Of a stretch of 64,000 bases of DNA, positions 22,927 through 32,659 are shown piece after piece. The position numbers were made by a program, and so were the translations under genes. Position 1 is the stretch's first letter; each line of letters starts with the position of its first letter. The notes under the pieces are model-generated. The model had not been told where the DNA came from, made no database searches, and saw only the letters and a program-made list of their open reading frames with translations. The DNA comes from Argopecten irradians. Lineage: Eukaryota > Mollusca > Bivalvia > Pectinida > Pectinidae. The stretch spans positions 8,206,837 through 8,270,836 of the forward strand of contig NC_091147.1 in assembly GCF_041381155.1 (NCBI RefSeq), read 5' to 3'.

Positions 22927-23400
22927 ATCGAGGATGGGGATATATGTGACACTTATAATATTTAGAGCCAGCTTATATGAAATTTATCTGGATCTGAAGC
23001 TTTGTGTGAATTGAGATTGAATGGTAATTTTTTTTTAAATCCTTGGATCATTCAATATATATAAAATAGAATATTTACAGTTTGCACTGACATGGACTCA
23101 ATAACCATGCTTTCTAGTATTATCATTATCAGTGTATAATGATAGCACAACACGCGCGGCGATTCTATTTTTACGGGAATAGTCGATGGCGTAGTAACGT
23201 AGGGTCATGACCCCACCCACTTTTGGTGGGAACATATGAATGACTCAATTCCAATCAGCTGTTTCATCGGATTCGTTGACGATGACGGGAAAGAAAAAAT
23301 ATGGGTATTTTAATTAAAAAATAACCAACTATCGCAAGAATAAATAATATTCATTTCCGTGAAAAACTGTAAATATAAGGAACATATTTTTATTTTGTTA

Positions 23401-23515
23401 AGGTTATGAGGGTATAATGATAATGAAGCCTGTGTAAATTTTATGTAAGCCGGCTTCGCTGGGGTTACATAATTTACACGTGCTCCATTATCATTATACC
23501 TTTATAACCTCAACA
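23401..23515. mobile_element. Palindromic (fold-back) MITE
   Basis: GAGGGTATAATGATAATG and CATTATCATTATACCTTT are inverted copies, as are GTGTAAATTTTATGTAA and TTACATAATTTACAC. The loop is around CCGGCTTCGCTGG. Bases 22927-23400 and 23516-24330 hold nothing else recognised. Confidence 0.7.
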
Positions 23516-24329
23516 AAATAAATATCTATTCCTTTAAATCATATGTGCTTTTCTGTTTTATCCCGAGTCATACTTAAAGAAAAACAATTCACATAGTTTT
23601 AATCAAAATAAATACAATTTATCATTCTTGTAAGCCATGAACAGATATGGGATGCTTAGTTAAAGGGACTAAATCGCTAAAAAATCATGTAATAAAAGAT
23701 AAAAAGAATTATAGGACTAAAATTAATTGTAAAAGTTGTGTACTTTGTGTTAATAACAACATTTAAAAGTTTGTATAACAATTTTGTTCAAAATGGAGAA
23801 AAACTGAAAATAAATAGGAACGACCTAGTCACTATTTCATATTATTATCTTTCGGCGAGTTTAAACAACCCCTATGTGCATGCGCGACGCGTGAATATTC
23901 CAAACATCTGATCGAAGGAAATCTCATCTGTCTAATGGACATATCTGCTATCGAGTGAAAACACAAATTTATCGACTACAGGTTCCTGATTACTGTGTTA
24001 ATCTAATAAACGTTGAAACGTATGCAGAAGTTTTGTGAAGAGTTTCCAAGTGTAAATAATTCTATACTCTACAGGTTTTTGTAGCGTTTTCATTATATTA
24101 TATGGTTTTATACTTGCTTCTACCATTATTTTATTTTCTTTGTCATGATGTTATGTACTATTCCACTAAACCTGCCAATATTATTAGGCTTTTAAAAAAT
24201 GGTCTAATATATAGACTTTATAATAAGGAAAAAATGGGGGAAAACTAATAATATAGGCATGTTTAGCGGACTAAGTAAGTACGTGTATTTCTTTTATCAT
24301 TATATCAATATTTGACATTCCGTATACAT

Positions 24330-24530
24330 TGTATATCCTTAGTTATAATGTCTATCCGTCTAATGGACATTTCCTATATATCTCTAGTTATAGTCTTTAT
24401 CCGTCTAATGGGCATTCCTTTTATAGCCCTAGCTATATCCGTCTAATGGAAATTTCCTATTTATCCCTAGTTATAGTCTCTATCCGTCTATTGGACATCC
24501 CCCTACATGTCACTAGTTATATAACTTTTT
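24330..24530. repeat. Short tandem repeat (~45 bp, 4 copies)
   Basis: TATCCGTCTAATGGACAT, then TTCCTATATATCTCTAGTTA, recurs about four times with drift. The frame at 24329-24541 is a by-product. Downstream, 24531-25595 shows no supported gene; the GCGCTCGCAAAT and GGCGCTCGCATCG motifs at 25100-25230 look like a non-coding repeat. Confidence 0.65.
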
Positions 24531-25595
24531 TTTCCATCTGATTTACTTAAAACAATCAGCCTAACTATATATCTAAATTTTATGTGTACCTTTATGTATT
24601 CAAAGCAAAAATATACCTTACATTGTAGACCTATGTATATGTTTGCTTAATAATGTACATGTACACCTGTATTCATGTATAATATATAAATAATTAACAA
24701 GTGAAAATACCTCTCACTTCTTGTCATATTTCCATCAAATACACTAAAGCTTCACAGAACGTATGCTGTTTTACCTGGCAATGTAGATACGGGGGCGTAG
24801 TGAGGGGGGGGGGAGGGTTGGAAGGTGGGGGCCGAGGTTGACATTTTCGTACTTTATTTTAGACAATTTTCCGCTATGTGGCGCATTTCCCTAAACGTTC
24901 ATGTATGCATATAATGTTGAAACGTTTAACAGTAAAATTTCAATACACATGAGCTAGACTAAAAATGTCAATCAAAGGATTCTACGTACTATTTTGAAAA
25001 AATGTATCTTAAAAGATGCATTTGTTTATATGACATAGCAAGACAATTAATTCATTATTATTTTGAGTTAAACAACAATGTGCTGATGGCGTATTCGGCG
25101 CTCGCAAATTCATCAAAATGCATCGTTAAACTCATCTTAGCCATTCTAAATCGTAATATTTTTTCTCGTAGGAGACTCTCGGCCCCCCAAACACCAAAAT
25201 ATCGCACCTTCGGCGCTCGCATCGCAATTTGCGTATTCATTAATTTCCTTTTATCGACGCCACTGTCTATAAATGTAACATGTATTAGCTTCCCAAAAAG
25301 CTAAGAAGGCTACCATACAGCATTATTTATTAGGAAGCAATAATAGGAAAGCTTGACGAATTGTTCTGTTCACAGTTAGCTGTCATAGTTATTATGACAA
25401 TTCATTTTTGAAGAATGCTAATTTAAATGCTTTCACATTCAATGTAAAAGATAATCAACTTCATGATAATCGTGAAAGGGCCAATAGGCTACCTTTCCGA
25501 AACAAAAAATAAAAGTATCTTTAAAACAATTATAACATAGTAAAATTGATAATGATGGCCAAAGATGAGGTTACAACACTAACGAAGTTGAAGTT

Positions 25596-26188
25596 TTACC
25601 GCCTGGCGCAGAAATATTCAACTAACACGACGTCGGGAAACATAATTCCAAATGGCTGCTCAAATGAAATAGACTCTTCGCTTTGACTAAGATCAGTATT
25701 TCGTTGTACTACTGCATCATAGTGGCCACCACCAAAATTTGTAAAAGCTATGTGCAGGTCCATATATGTGGTTTATTTGCAAAATGTTGGATAGAAAAAA
25801 CTCTGGGATCTGTTATTGTATCCCCATATGTAACCAATATGTTTACCCCTAGTGCCAGTGACAACGCAACAACACTTTCCTGACCAGCATATACTCCATT
25901 CCTTGACAAACGGTTTATTTCATTCAGCACATGCTGATGAGGATCAATTGTTGCATCGTCTGGATGGAAAAAATCTTGAAATAAATGAAGATTTTCATTC
26001 ATGAACTCTGTAGCAGTTTGACTTAGGTATTCATGCGAATCCTCATCCCCTAACAAAACAAAACTTATGGCCCTAAATAAACAATTACCATCACCCAACA
26101 CTTGTCTCCTCATTAATCCGAAATCATTAAGATACTGGTCCTGGTTCCTAACCTCAACATTCCTCTCCTTGGATCTTTGGGCCATCAA
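25596..26188 (-). pseudogene. OTU-family cysteine protease exon with one frameshift
   Basis: OTU proteins are cysteine proteases, mostly deubiquitinases. The minus-strand frame begins after TTTTTGTAG at 26189 (in-frame ATG at 26183-26185) and contains LGDGNCLFRAISFVLLGDE. This is the catalytic-Cys block D-G-N-C-LFRA. The helix block follows: VYAGQESVVALSLALGVNI. The frame stops at 25748 after PHIWTCT; one base out of frame it continues IAFTNFGGGHYDAVV, the catalytic-His block, to a TAA at 25596-25598. So all core OTU motifs are present and separated by one single-base shift. It may be a real lesion or an assembly error. The splice-like acceptor at 26189 in the right phase suggests an upstream exon, possibly 27350-27436. 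OTU domains also occur in transposons (for example some Helitrons), so host origin is not assured. Confidence 0.75.
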
Positions 26189-27349
26189 CTACAAAAACAT
26201 GGGTTTCCATAATCATTCAGATCATTCATAGATGAATTAATGTCTTCAATTTACAATTTTGATTCATCTACATTTGAAAAATTTAAAAGTATATATAGGA
26301 TTTGATGTTTAACAAAATTTGAGTAAACAGTCAGCACTATACTATGGGTTATCTATGACATAATTTTGTCTCTTCAGTCCATAAATTTCAAAAAAATTTG
26401 ATAACAATTTTCGTCTTGGTTTTTCTATTTGCTTGTGGTAATATGTCGTGACATCTTTACCACTTGGCCACCTCAGGTGTAGTGTAATTGTGAAAAAAAT
26501 ACATTTACTATGTATTTTCAAAATGTTATGTAATTATTTTCAAAAGTGGGCATTTAAATCAATATGAAAGTGGAACAGATGCAATTGTCAAAATAGTTAA
26601 ACTTCAACCTTTCTTGTCATAATTTGTTCCGATATGATTAAGATATATATTTACATTACATTCCATATTATACATACCATAGCTCTTTAAAGGTATCAAA
26701 GGAAAAGCATTGGCATGAAAACAACAAAAATATGAACCAATATCCAAACTGGAATATAAATAACAAATGTTAGGTAATAAAACTCCATGGATGACTTTCA
26801 CCTCTAGCAAAATGAATTGATGTGTTGATATGCAAGTTTCACATAAAAAACAAATCAATTTTAATACTGTTTCAAAATTTCATAGTCCTATTAGAGCATG
26901 CCAGGTTTAGGAAATTAACTCTACTCAGGTGGAGGGCTTGTGGTAATACTTGTATATAGAAACACCGTACCACTAAGTCACCAAAGTCCGTTCTTAAGGA
27001 CCAATAACAGAAAATTCAAAGACATAAATTTCAAATTGCAATAAAAAAAAACAGTTTTTTGTGATCATAAACAAAGTAATGATATTTACTGTCATGTAGT
27101 TTCCTGTATCTAATGTAACCTGTGCCAATTATACAGTAGTTATGTTTGAAAACTTCATAAATTAAATAAACTGATAGTTCTCCAACAATAATGGCCAATT
27201 GGCAACTACATTTTAATTCAATAAAATAAATTTAAGTTTCACTATATACATATTGATGCTGAAATTATATTAAGTAATTAATTTATTTCTTCATCTTTTT
27301 AAATTTTATTTACATCAATAAAACTGACATTTTAGTATGAATATCTCAC
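26189..27349. other. Possible intron of the OTU gene; no gene seen
   Basis: AT-rich DNA without recognised exons or repeats between the OTU exon and the candidate upstream exon. Confidence 0.3.
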
Positions 27350-27436
27350 CATGGGTTCAATACTGGAAGTATTGGATTCAACGTTGGAACTGGCACTGAC
27401 AGTCTGCATTTCTATGCAGTTCCTCAGAGGAATCTG
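27350..27436 (-). CDS. Candidate upstream exon of the OTU gene
   Basis: On the minus strand, TTAAGCAG is followed by an open stretch (IPLRNCIEMQTVSASSNV ... SSIEPM) ending exactly at ATG|GTGAGA, a fair splice donor. It ends in phase 0, which fits the OTU exon start. No known domain is present, and this is inferred from splice signals only. Confidence 0.25.
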
Positions 27437-27743
27437 CTTAATGATAGTGTTAATTTCAAGAAGTATGATTAATGAAAATTCTCATTACAACATTAAACAA
27501 GATTTTAAAAGCACGTTTTCTTTGTCATTGTCTACAAATCTGTACTGAATCACATGCCAAACTTGCAATTCATTTACATTAACAATAACACAGTGGTGAG
27601 TGTAAAACCATTTCAACTTCTTACTAGTTAGAGTCACCTGCTTTGCAGACAAATGAGGTTAATATTTGTATATTTACGTACATGTATCATTCTCAAATTA
27701 ATGCATATCTTGATTCAATCAACGCTTATGAATAAAGAAAAAT

Positions 27744-29083
27744 GAGGCCCATGGGCCTTAACGGTCATCTGACTATTAGTACAACATAGTTGTTTAAAGA
27801 TTTTAGCCTATTTGCCGCCTGTGACCTTGAATGAAGGTCAAGGTCATTCATTTGAACAAACTTGAGAGCCCTTCATCCCAGCATGTACCAGGTCCAATAT
27901 CAGTACCCTGAGCCTTCTGGTTCTTGAGAAGAAGTCGTTTAAAGATTTTAGCCTTTTTGACCCCTGTGACCTTGAATGAAGGTCAAGGTCATTCATTTGA
28001 ACAAACTTGGTAACCCTTCATCCCAGCATCCTACAGGCCAAATACCACTACCCTGGGCCTTCTGGTTCTTGAGAAGAAGTCGTTTAAAGATTTTGGCCTT
28101 TTTGACCCCTGTGACCTTGAATGAAGGTCAAGGTCATTCATTTGAACAAACTTGGTGGCCCTTCATCCCAGCATGTCACAGGTCCAATATCAGTACCCTG
28201 AGCCTTCTGGTTCTTGAGAAGAAGTCGTTTAAAGATTTTAGCCTTTTTGTTCCCTTTGACCTTGAATGAAGGTTAAGGTCATTCATTTGAACAAACTTGG
28301 TAGCCCTTCATCCAAGCATGTCACAGGTCTAATATCAGTACCCTGAGCCTTCTGGTTCTTGAGAAGAAGTCCTTTAAAGATTTTAGCCTATTTGACCCCC
28401 GTGACCTTGAATGTAGGTCAAGGTCATTTTTTTTAACAAACTTGGTAGCCCTTCATCCCAGCATGCCACAAGCCTAATATCAGGTCTCTAGGCCTCTTAG
28501 TTATTCACAAGAAGTTGTTTAAAGAATTTTAGCCTATTTGACCCCTGTGACCTTGAATGAAGGTCAAGGTCATTAATTTGAACAAACATGGTAGCCCTTC
28601 ATACCAGCATGCTACAGGCCTAATATCAGGTCTCTAGGCATCTTAGTTATTCACAAGAAGTTGTTTAAAGAATTTTAGCCTATTTGACCCCTGTGACCTT
28701 GAATGAAGGTCAAGGTCATTTATCCGAACAAACTTGGTAGCCCTTCATCCCAGCATGCCACAGGCCTAATATCAGGTCTCTAGGCATCTTAGTTATTCAT
28801 AAGAAGTTGTTTAAAGAATTTTAGCCTATTTGACCCCTGTGACCTTGAATGAAGGTCAAGGTCATTTATCCAAACAAACTTTGTAGCCCTTCATCCCAGC
28901 ATGCTACAGGCCTAATATCAGGTCTCTAGGCCTCTTAGTTATTCACAAGAAGTTGTTTAAAGAATGCTAGCCTATTTGACGCACTGGACGGCGCACGGCG
29001 CACGGCGCACGACGACGGACGGTGCATGATGACAATAGGTGACAATAGGTCATCCTGACCCTTCGGGTCAGATGACCTAAAAA
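27744..29083 (+). mobile_element. Tandem-core element, family 2 (copy 2, full length)
   Basis: The head is GAGGCCCATGGGCCTTAACG, then GTCATCTGAC; the tail is TCATCCTGACCCTTCGGGTC, then AGATGACCTAAAAA. GGTCATCTGAC (head) and GTCAGATGACC (tail) form a subterminal inverted repeat, and TGACCCTTCGGGTCA is a 3' hairpin followed by CTAA. About ten ~120-bp units lie between. Each has TTTGACCCCTGTGACCTTGA, then ATGAAGGTCAAGGTCATT and CCCTTCATCCCAGCATG. A GGCGCAC triplet repeat precedes the tail. Confidence 0.85.
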
Positions 29084-29116
29084 TGATATACAGACAATAA
29101 CAAATTACACTTTTAC

Positions 29117-29186
29117 CTCGGCATACGAATGCTCCATATTTTAGCACTCCTGGAACCATCAAACCTGACAAGAGCACCATGCTCAA
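29117..29186 (-). CDS. Candidate orphan exon
   Basis: The minus strand has GTGTTTCAG, then 70 bases open in two frames, then GTAAAAG. One frame reads EHGALVRFDGSRSAKIWSIR. Both splice signals are good, but neither frame joins in phase to the candidate exon at 27350-27436, and no domain is recognised. Confidence 0.2.
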
Positions 29187-29329
29187 CTGAAACACGTAAA
29201 TATAGATTGCAGCTTAAGTAAAATACAACACACAAAATGTATTATCATATTTGTAGTGCCAATAGGTGCGTCATCTTGGCAGTGCTTATACTAGCGTTAC
29301 TGTAAATTAAATACGAAATACTATAACTG

Positions 29330-30290
29330 AACAGCATAATAATGTGACTTTTTTATCAATTATTGAACAACATATGATGGCATGTATAAAGCACAGGTCA
29401 CTTGAAATTTAAGTTGTTTATAGTTATCAAGCACCAGATGAATGGATGTTGGTAATTTTGAAGCACAGGCACTTGCAAGTAAAGTTTTTTTTTAATTATT
29501 GAACAACATATATTGGACTTTCGAGAGCACAGGCACTTGCATTCTTAATTTGAAGCACAGGTACTTGCAAATAAAGTTTTTTTAATTGTTGAACAAATTA
29601 TGTTGGCATTTCTAAGCACGGGCACTTGCAGCTAAATTTTTTTTTTAAATCGAAAGCACAGGCACTTACAAATAAAGAAGTTTTTATTTTAAATCGAAAG
29701 CACAGGCATTTGCAAATCAAGCCGTTTTTTTTTTAAATCATAAACACAGGCACTTGCAAATGTTAAGTTGTTTTTTATCGAAAGCACAAGCAATTGCAAA
29801 TAAAGGTTTTTTTTTTTAAATCATTGAACAACTTATGTTGGCACTTCTCAAGTACAGGAACTTTTTTTTATCAATTATTGAACAACATATGATGGCATGT
29901 ATAAAGCACAGGTCACTTGAAATTTAAGATGTTTATAGTTATTAAGCACCAGATGAATGGATGTTGGTAATTTTGAAGCACAGGCACTTGCAAGTAAAGT
30001 TTTTTTTTAATTATTGAACAACTTATATTGGCTTTCGAGAGCACAGGCACTTGCATTCTTAATTTGAAGAACAGGTACTTGCAAATAAATGTTGGCATTT
30101 GGCAAAGCTAAGCACGGGCACTTGCAGCTAAATTTGTTTTTTTTTTATTTATTGAGCATTGGATGGTGGCAATTCTGAAGCACAGGCACTTGCAAATTCC
30201 TTTTTTTTTTTTTTTAAATTGTTGAACAAATTATGTTGGTACTTCTAAAGCACATGCATTTGCAATTAAGGTTTTGGTAATTATTGTACA
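29330..30290. repeat. Degenerate repeat field with ~535-bp duplication
   Basis: The phrases AGCACAGGCACTTGCAAAT and TATTGAACAACATAT recur about a dozen times, separated by T-runs. On a larger scale, 29345-29545 is repeated almost exactly at 29880-30075. It looks like nested tandem duplication; no function is inferred. Confidence 0.7.
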
Positions 30291-30396
30291 ATGGAGTTTA
30301 AAACACAGATCTACTGCTTTTAAAACATAAACAAACACATTATTAGAAATAAATTTTAATAAAACTGTTTAAAACTGAAAACATGTAATTCCACAG

Positions 30397-30557
30397 GAAA
30401 ATACAAGAAATACACTAAAGAAGAACTTGAAAATGCAATCAAGGATTTAAAGCCTGGAATACCTCTGAGACAAATAGAAAAAAAGCACAAAATAAACAGA
30501 ATGACAATCCTGCGACACAAAAATATAAGAACATTTGTTGGAAGTCAAAAACCCTAA
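30397..30557 (+). CDS. Orphan exon with psq-type helix-turn-helix
   Basis: After TAATTCCACAG an open frame of 52 residues runs to TAA at 30555-30557. It contains KYTKEELENAIKDLKPGIPL and RQIEKKHKINRMTILRH. The pattern (Y..E.L..AI.....G...R.....Y.I...TL) is that of the HTH_psq/CENP-B-like DNA-binding domain found in Pipsqueak proteins and in pogo/Tigger-type transposases. The exon starts in phase 1 and ends soon after the helix-turn-helix, so the rest of the protein lies in unrecognised upstream exons or is lost. The stretch is too short to give a gene name. Confidence 0.5.
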
Positions 30558-30627
30558 GAAATCTATGTAAATCTAATGATTTAGTAACTTTAACAAAATA
30601 TTCTTTCATCTCTTATATGATTGCTTA

Positions 30628-30863
30628 GGCCAAAAAAACATGTCTGTTTAGGGTTCCATTAGCAAAAAAAATAGGGTCGGTAGGTCGGGAGGATTTGTGT
30701 GTGTGTGTCTTACACTCTAAAATAATGGCCAGAACCAAAGTTTGAGATCGATATCCCGACTTTTAACTTTTTTTCGTAGAAAAGTATGAAAAAATATTAG
30801 GGTTGGGTGTAAAAAATTAGGGTTGGTCAGGTATCCCTAAACAGACATATTATTTTTGGGGCC
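30628..30863. mobile_element. PIF/Harbinger-like MITE
   Basis: The ends are GGCCAAAAAAACATGTCTGT then TTAGGG at the left, and CCCTAAACAGACATATTATT then TTTGGGGCC at the right: imperfect inverted repeats beginning GGCC. A TTA flanks each side (30625-30627 and 30864-30866). A 3-bp TTA duplication with GG-C-rich ends is typical of PIF/Harbinger elements. No ORF is present. Confidence 0.7.
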
Positions 30864-30945
30864 TTAAAGTACTACAAAACACTAAAAATTAAAGTAAGAT
30901 TAAACGCATTGTTTAAAAAACAAAAATGAATTAACTGTTGCAATG

Positions 30946-31450
30946 AACAATAGATCCCCGAGGGATATTGGCGCCCATCAAAGAATGATCTGTCTGACAA
31001 TTGAAAGATGTATCTTTTCTCTGCTTTTCAAACTTTTTCAAACACACTACATACAAAATTTGAGACAGATCGCTTCAGTACTTTCTGGGATATAGCAGTA
31101 ACAAACTTCAACTATCAAAATCCAAGATGGCTGCCTGGCGGCCATTTTATAGACTGATTGGTCCCAAAATGCAATATGCACAACTAGGGCCCCAGGGGAA
31201 CCTACATATGAAATTTGAGAAAGACCCCTTCGTACTTTCCGAGAAATAGCGATAACAAATTTTAATTGTCAAAATCGAAGATGGCTGCCTGGTGGCAATC
31301 TTGTTGACCGATCGGTTCAAAACGCAATTTGTACAACAAGGTCCCTCGTATGAAATTTGAGACAGATCCCTTCAGTACTTTGTGAGAAATAGCGATACCA
31401 CAGACAAAAAGCGATTTGAAAAGCCCAAAATCTGATGATGGTGGGCTAAA
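30946..31450 (+). mobile_element. Tandem-core element, family 4
   Basis: The head contains ATCCCCGAGGGATATTGG and GCGCCCATC. Two to three ~165-bp units follow, each with TGAAATTTGAGACAGATC, CTTTC/GAGAAATAGCGATA and AAGATGGCTGCCTGG. The tail is AAAAGCCCAAAATCTGATGA, TGGTGGGCTAAAAA, a hairpin of GCCCA with TGGGC ending in CTAA. Same plan as families 1 and 2 with an unrelated core. Confidence 0.6.
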
Positions 31451-31560
31451 AACATAATTATTTTCAAACTGTTTTTTCTCTAATTTGTTCTTCGACTGCT
31501 CTTATAACATATGTCTAGTTATGAAAATGCAAAAAAATGAAAATAATTTATACATTGTAA

Positions 31561-31812
31561 GTGCAAACAAGCTTCAGGCATGGCACTATACAACTGCATA
31601 CATGTCCCTTATTTGCTAATTGTAGAACAGAATATATTGACATAAAACATACATATTGGAGACCCAAACATTTAAAATCACTTGATAGCTTCCTTCAATT
31701 ATGGCATTATATGGTTGTTAACATGTCCTTTATTTACTTCTTGTATAACAGAACTTATTGGTATATAACATGTATTGGCGATCAAAACATTTCAAAACAC
31801 TCATTAACATAA
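31561..31812. repeat. Diverged tandem duplication (~125 bp x 2)
   Basis: ATGGCACTATACAACTGCAT ... and ATGGCATTATATGGTTGTTA ... start two related halves, each with ACATGTCC(C/T)TTATTT, AACAGAA(T/C)(A/T)TATTG and CAAACATTT(A/C)AAA. The plus frame there is a by-product. Bases 31813-32539 hold nothing recognised beyond the likely 3' flank of the nitrobindin gene. Confidence 0.6.
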
Positions 31813-32539
31813 ATTATTTATCAAATTGATAACTATAAACAAACTTATTTCCTTGTCAATTTTATTTCGCATTTTCTTGTAAAATAACCTTAATCAATTG
31901 ATTTTTTAAAAGCTCTTTTGTTTGTACAGAAAATTTCATCACACACATTGAAAAGTCAATTTACAGTTCATTACACAGTAAATGACTTAAATTTTGCCCA
32001 GGATTTGGCACCAATTCCCTGACACAATACTACACATGTTAAAGGTTTGGAAGGTATTTTAGGTCAGTAACAGTCTGGCAAGACAACAAAAGATATCACA
32101 CAATGAGATCTCATTCTACACAGGTTAGGCAGTAAAACTGATCAACAAAAAATATCTTCATTCTGAAAGGCCCTGTTCTTTCCTCCTATGTTTGACATTT
32201 TGATAGAAAGTATTTATTAAAAGCAGTGTTTTTGGCGATTTCTTACAATCAAAAATGTAATCAAAAGATTAATGCTTATCAATAATATGATCAAATCATC
32301 AATTTCCCTTCACCAAAACAAACATGAGTTATCTATCTGCCTTTAGTGCTGACAAACATGTGTATCAATACTTAAAGGTTTCACACTCAATCACAAGAAC
32401 ACCTGGCATACTCAGGTTTCTCTCAGTTTAAATGCTAAGATATTGTATAGACTTGAAATCAGAGAAAAATATAATATGAAAGTATGATCAGGTATGCCAC
32501 ACCAATTTTTTATCACAAGTGTTCAGTCATTATCTTGAA

Positions 32540-32659
32540 CTACAGAGTCACTTTTTTGTAGGTTACACGAAGATGTTCTGTCATTGGTGTATTGGCAGTT
32601 TCCATGAAAACCACTTGTTCCAGACTGTCATCACCTGTCTTGCTAAATACTCTTTTAAT
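32540..32659 (-). CDS. THAP4-like: Nitrobindin coding exon 5 (last)
   Basis: Follows CTTTTCAACAG. Encodes IKRVFSKTGDDSLEQVVF, then METANTPMTEHLRVTYKKV with TL and a TAG at 32540-32542. Contains the presumed heme-ligand His156. Confidence 0.93.
   Translation of the reverse strand: MKRVFSKTGDDSLEQVVFMETANTPMTEHLRVTYKKVTL

Noticed and set aside
25058..25304. Overlapping frames around GGCGCTCGCATCG motifs
   Set aside because: The paired GCGCTCGCAAAT/GGCGCTCGCATCG phrases look like a non-coding repeat; no protein family fits either frame.
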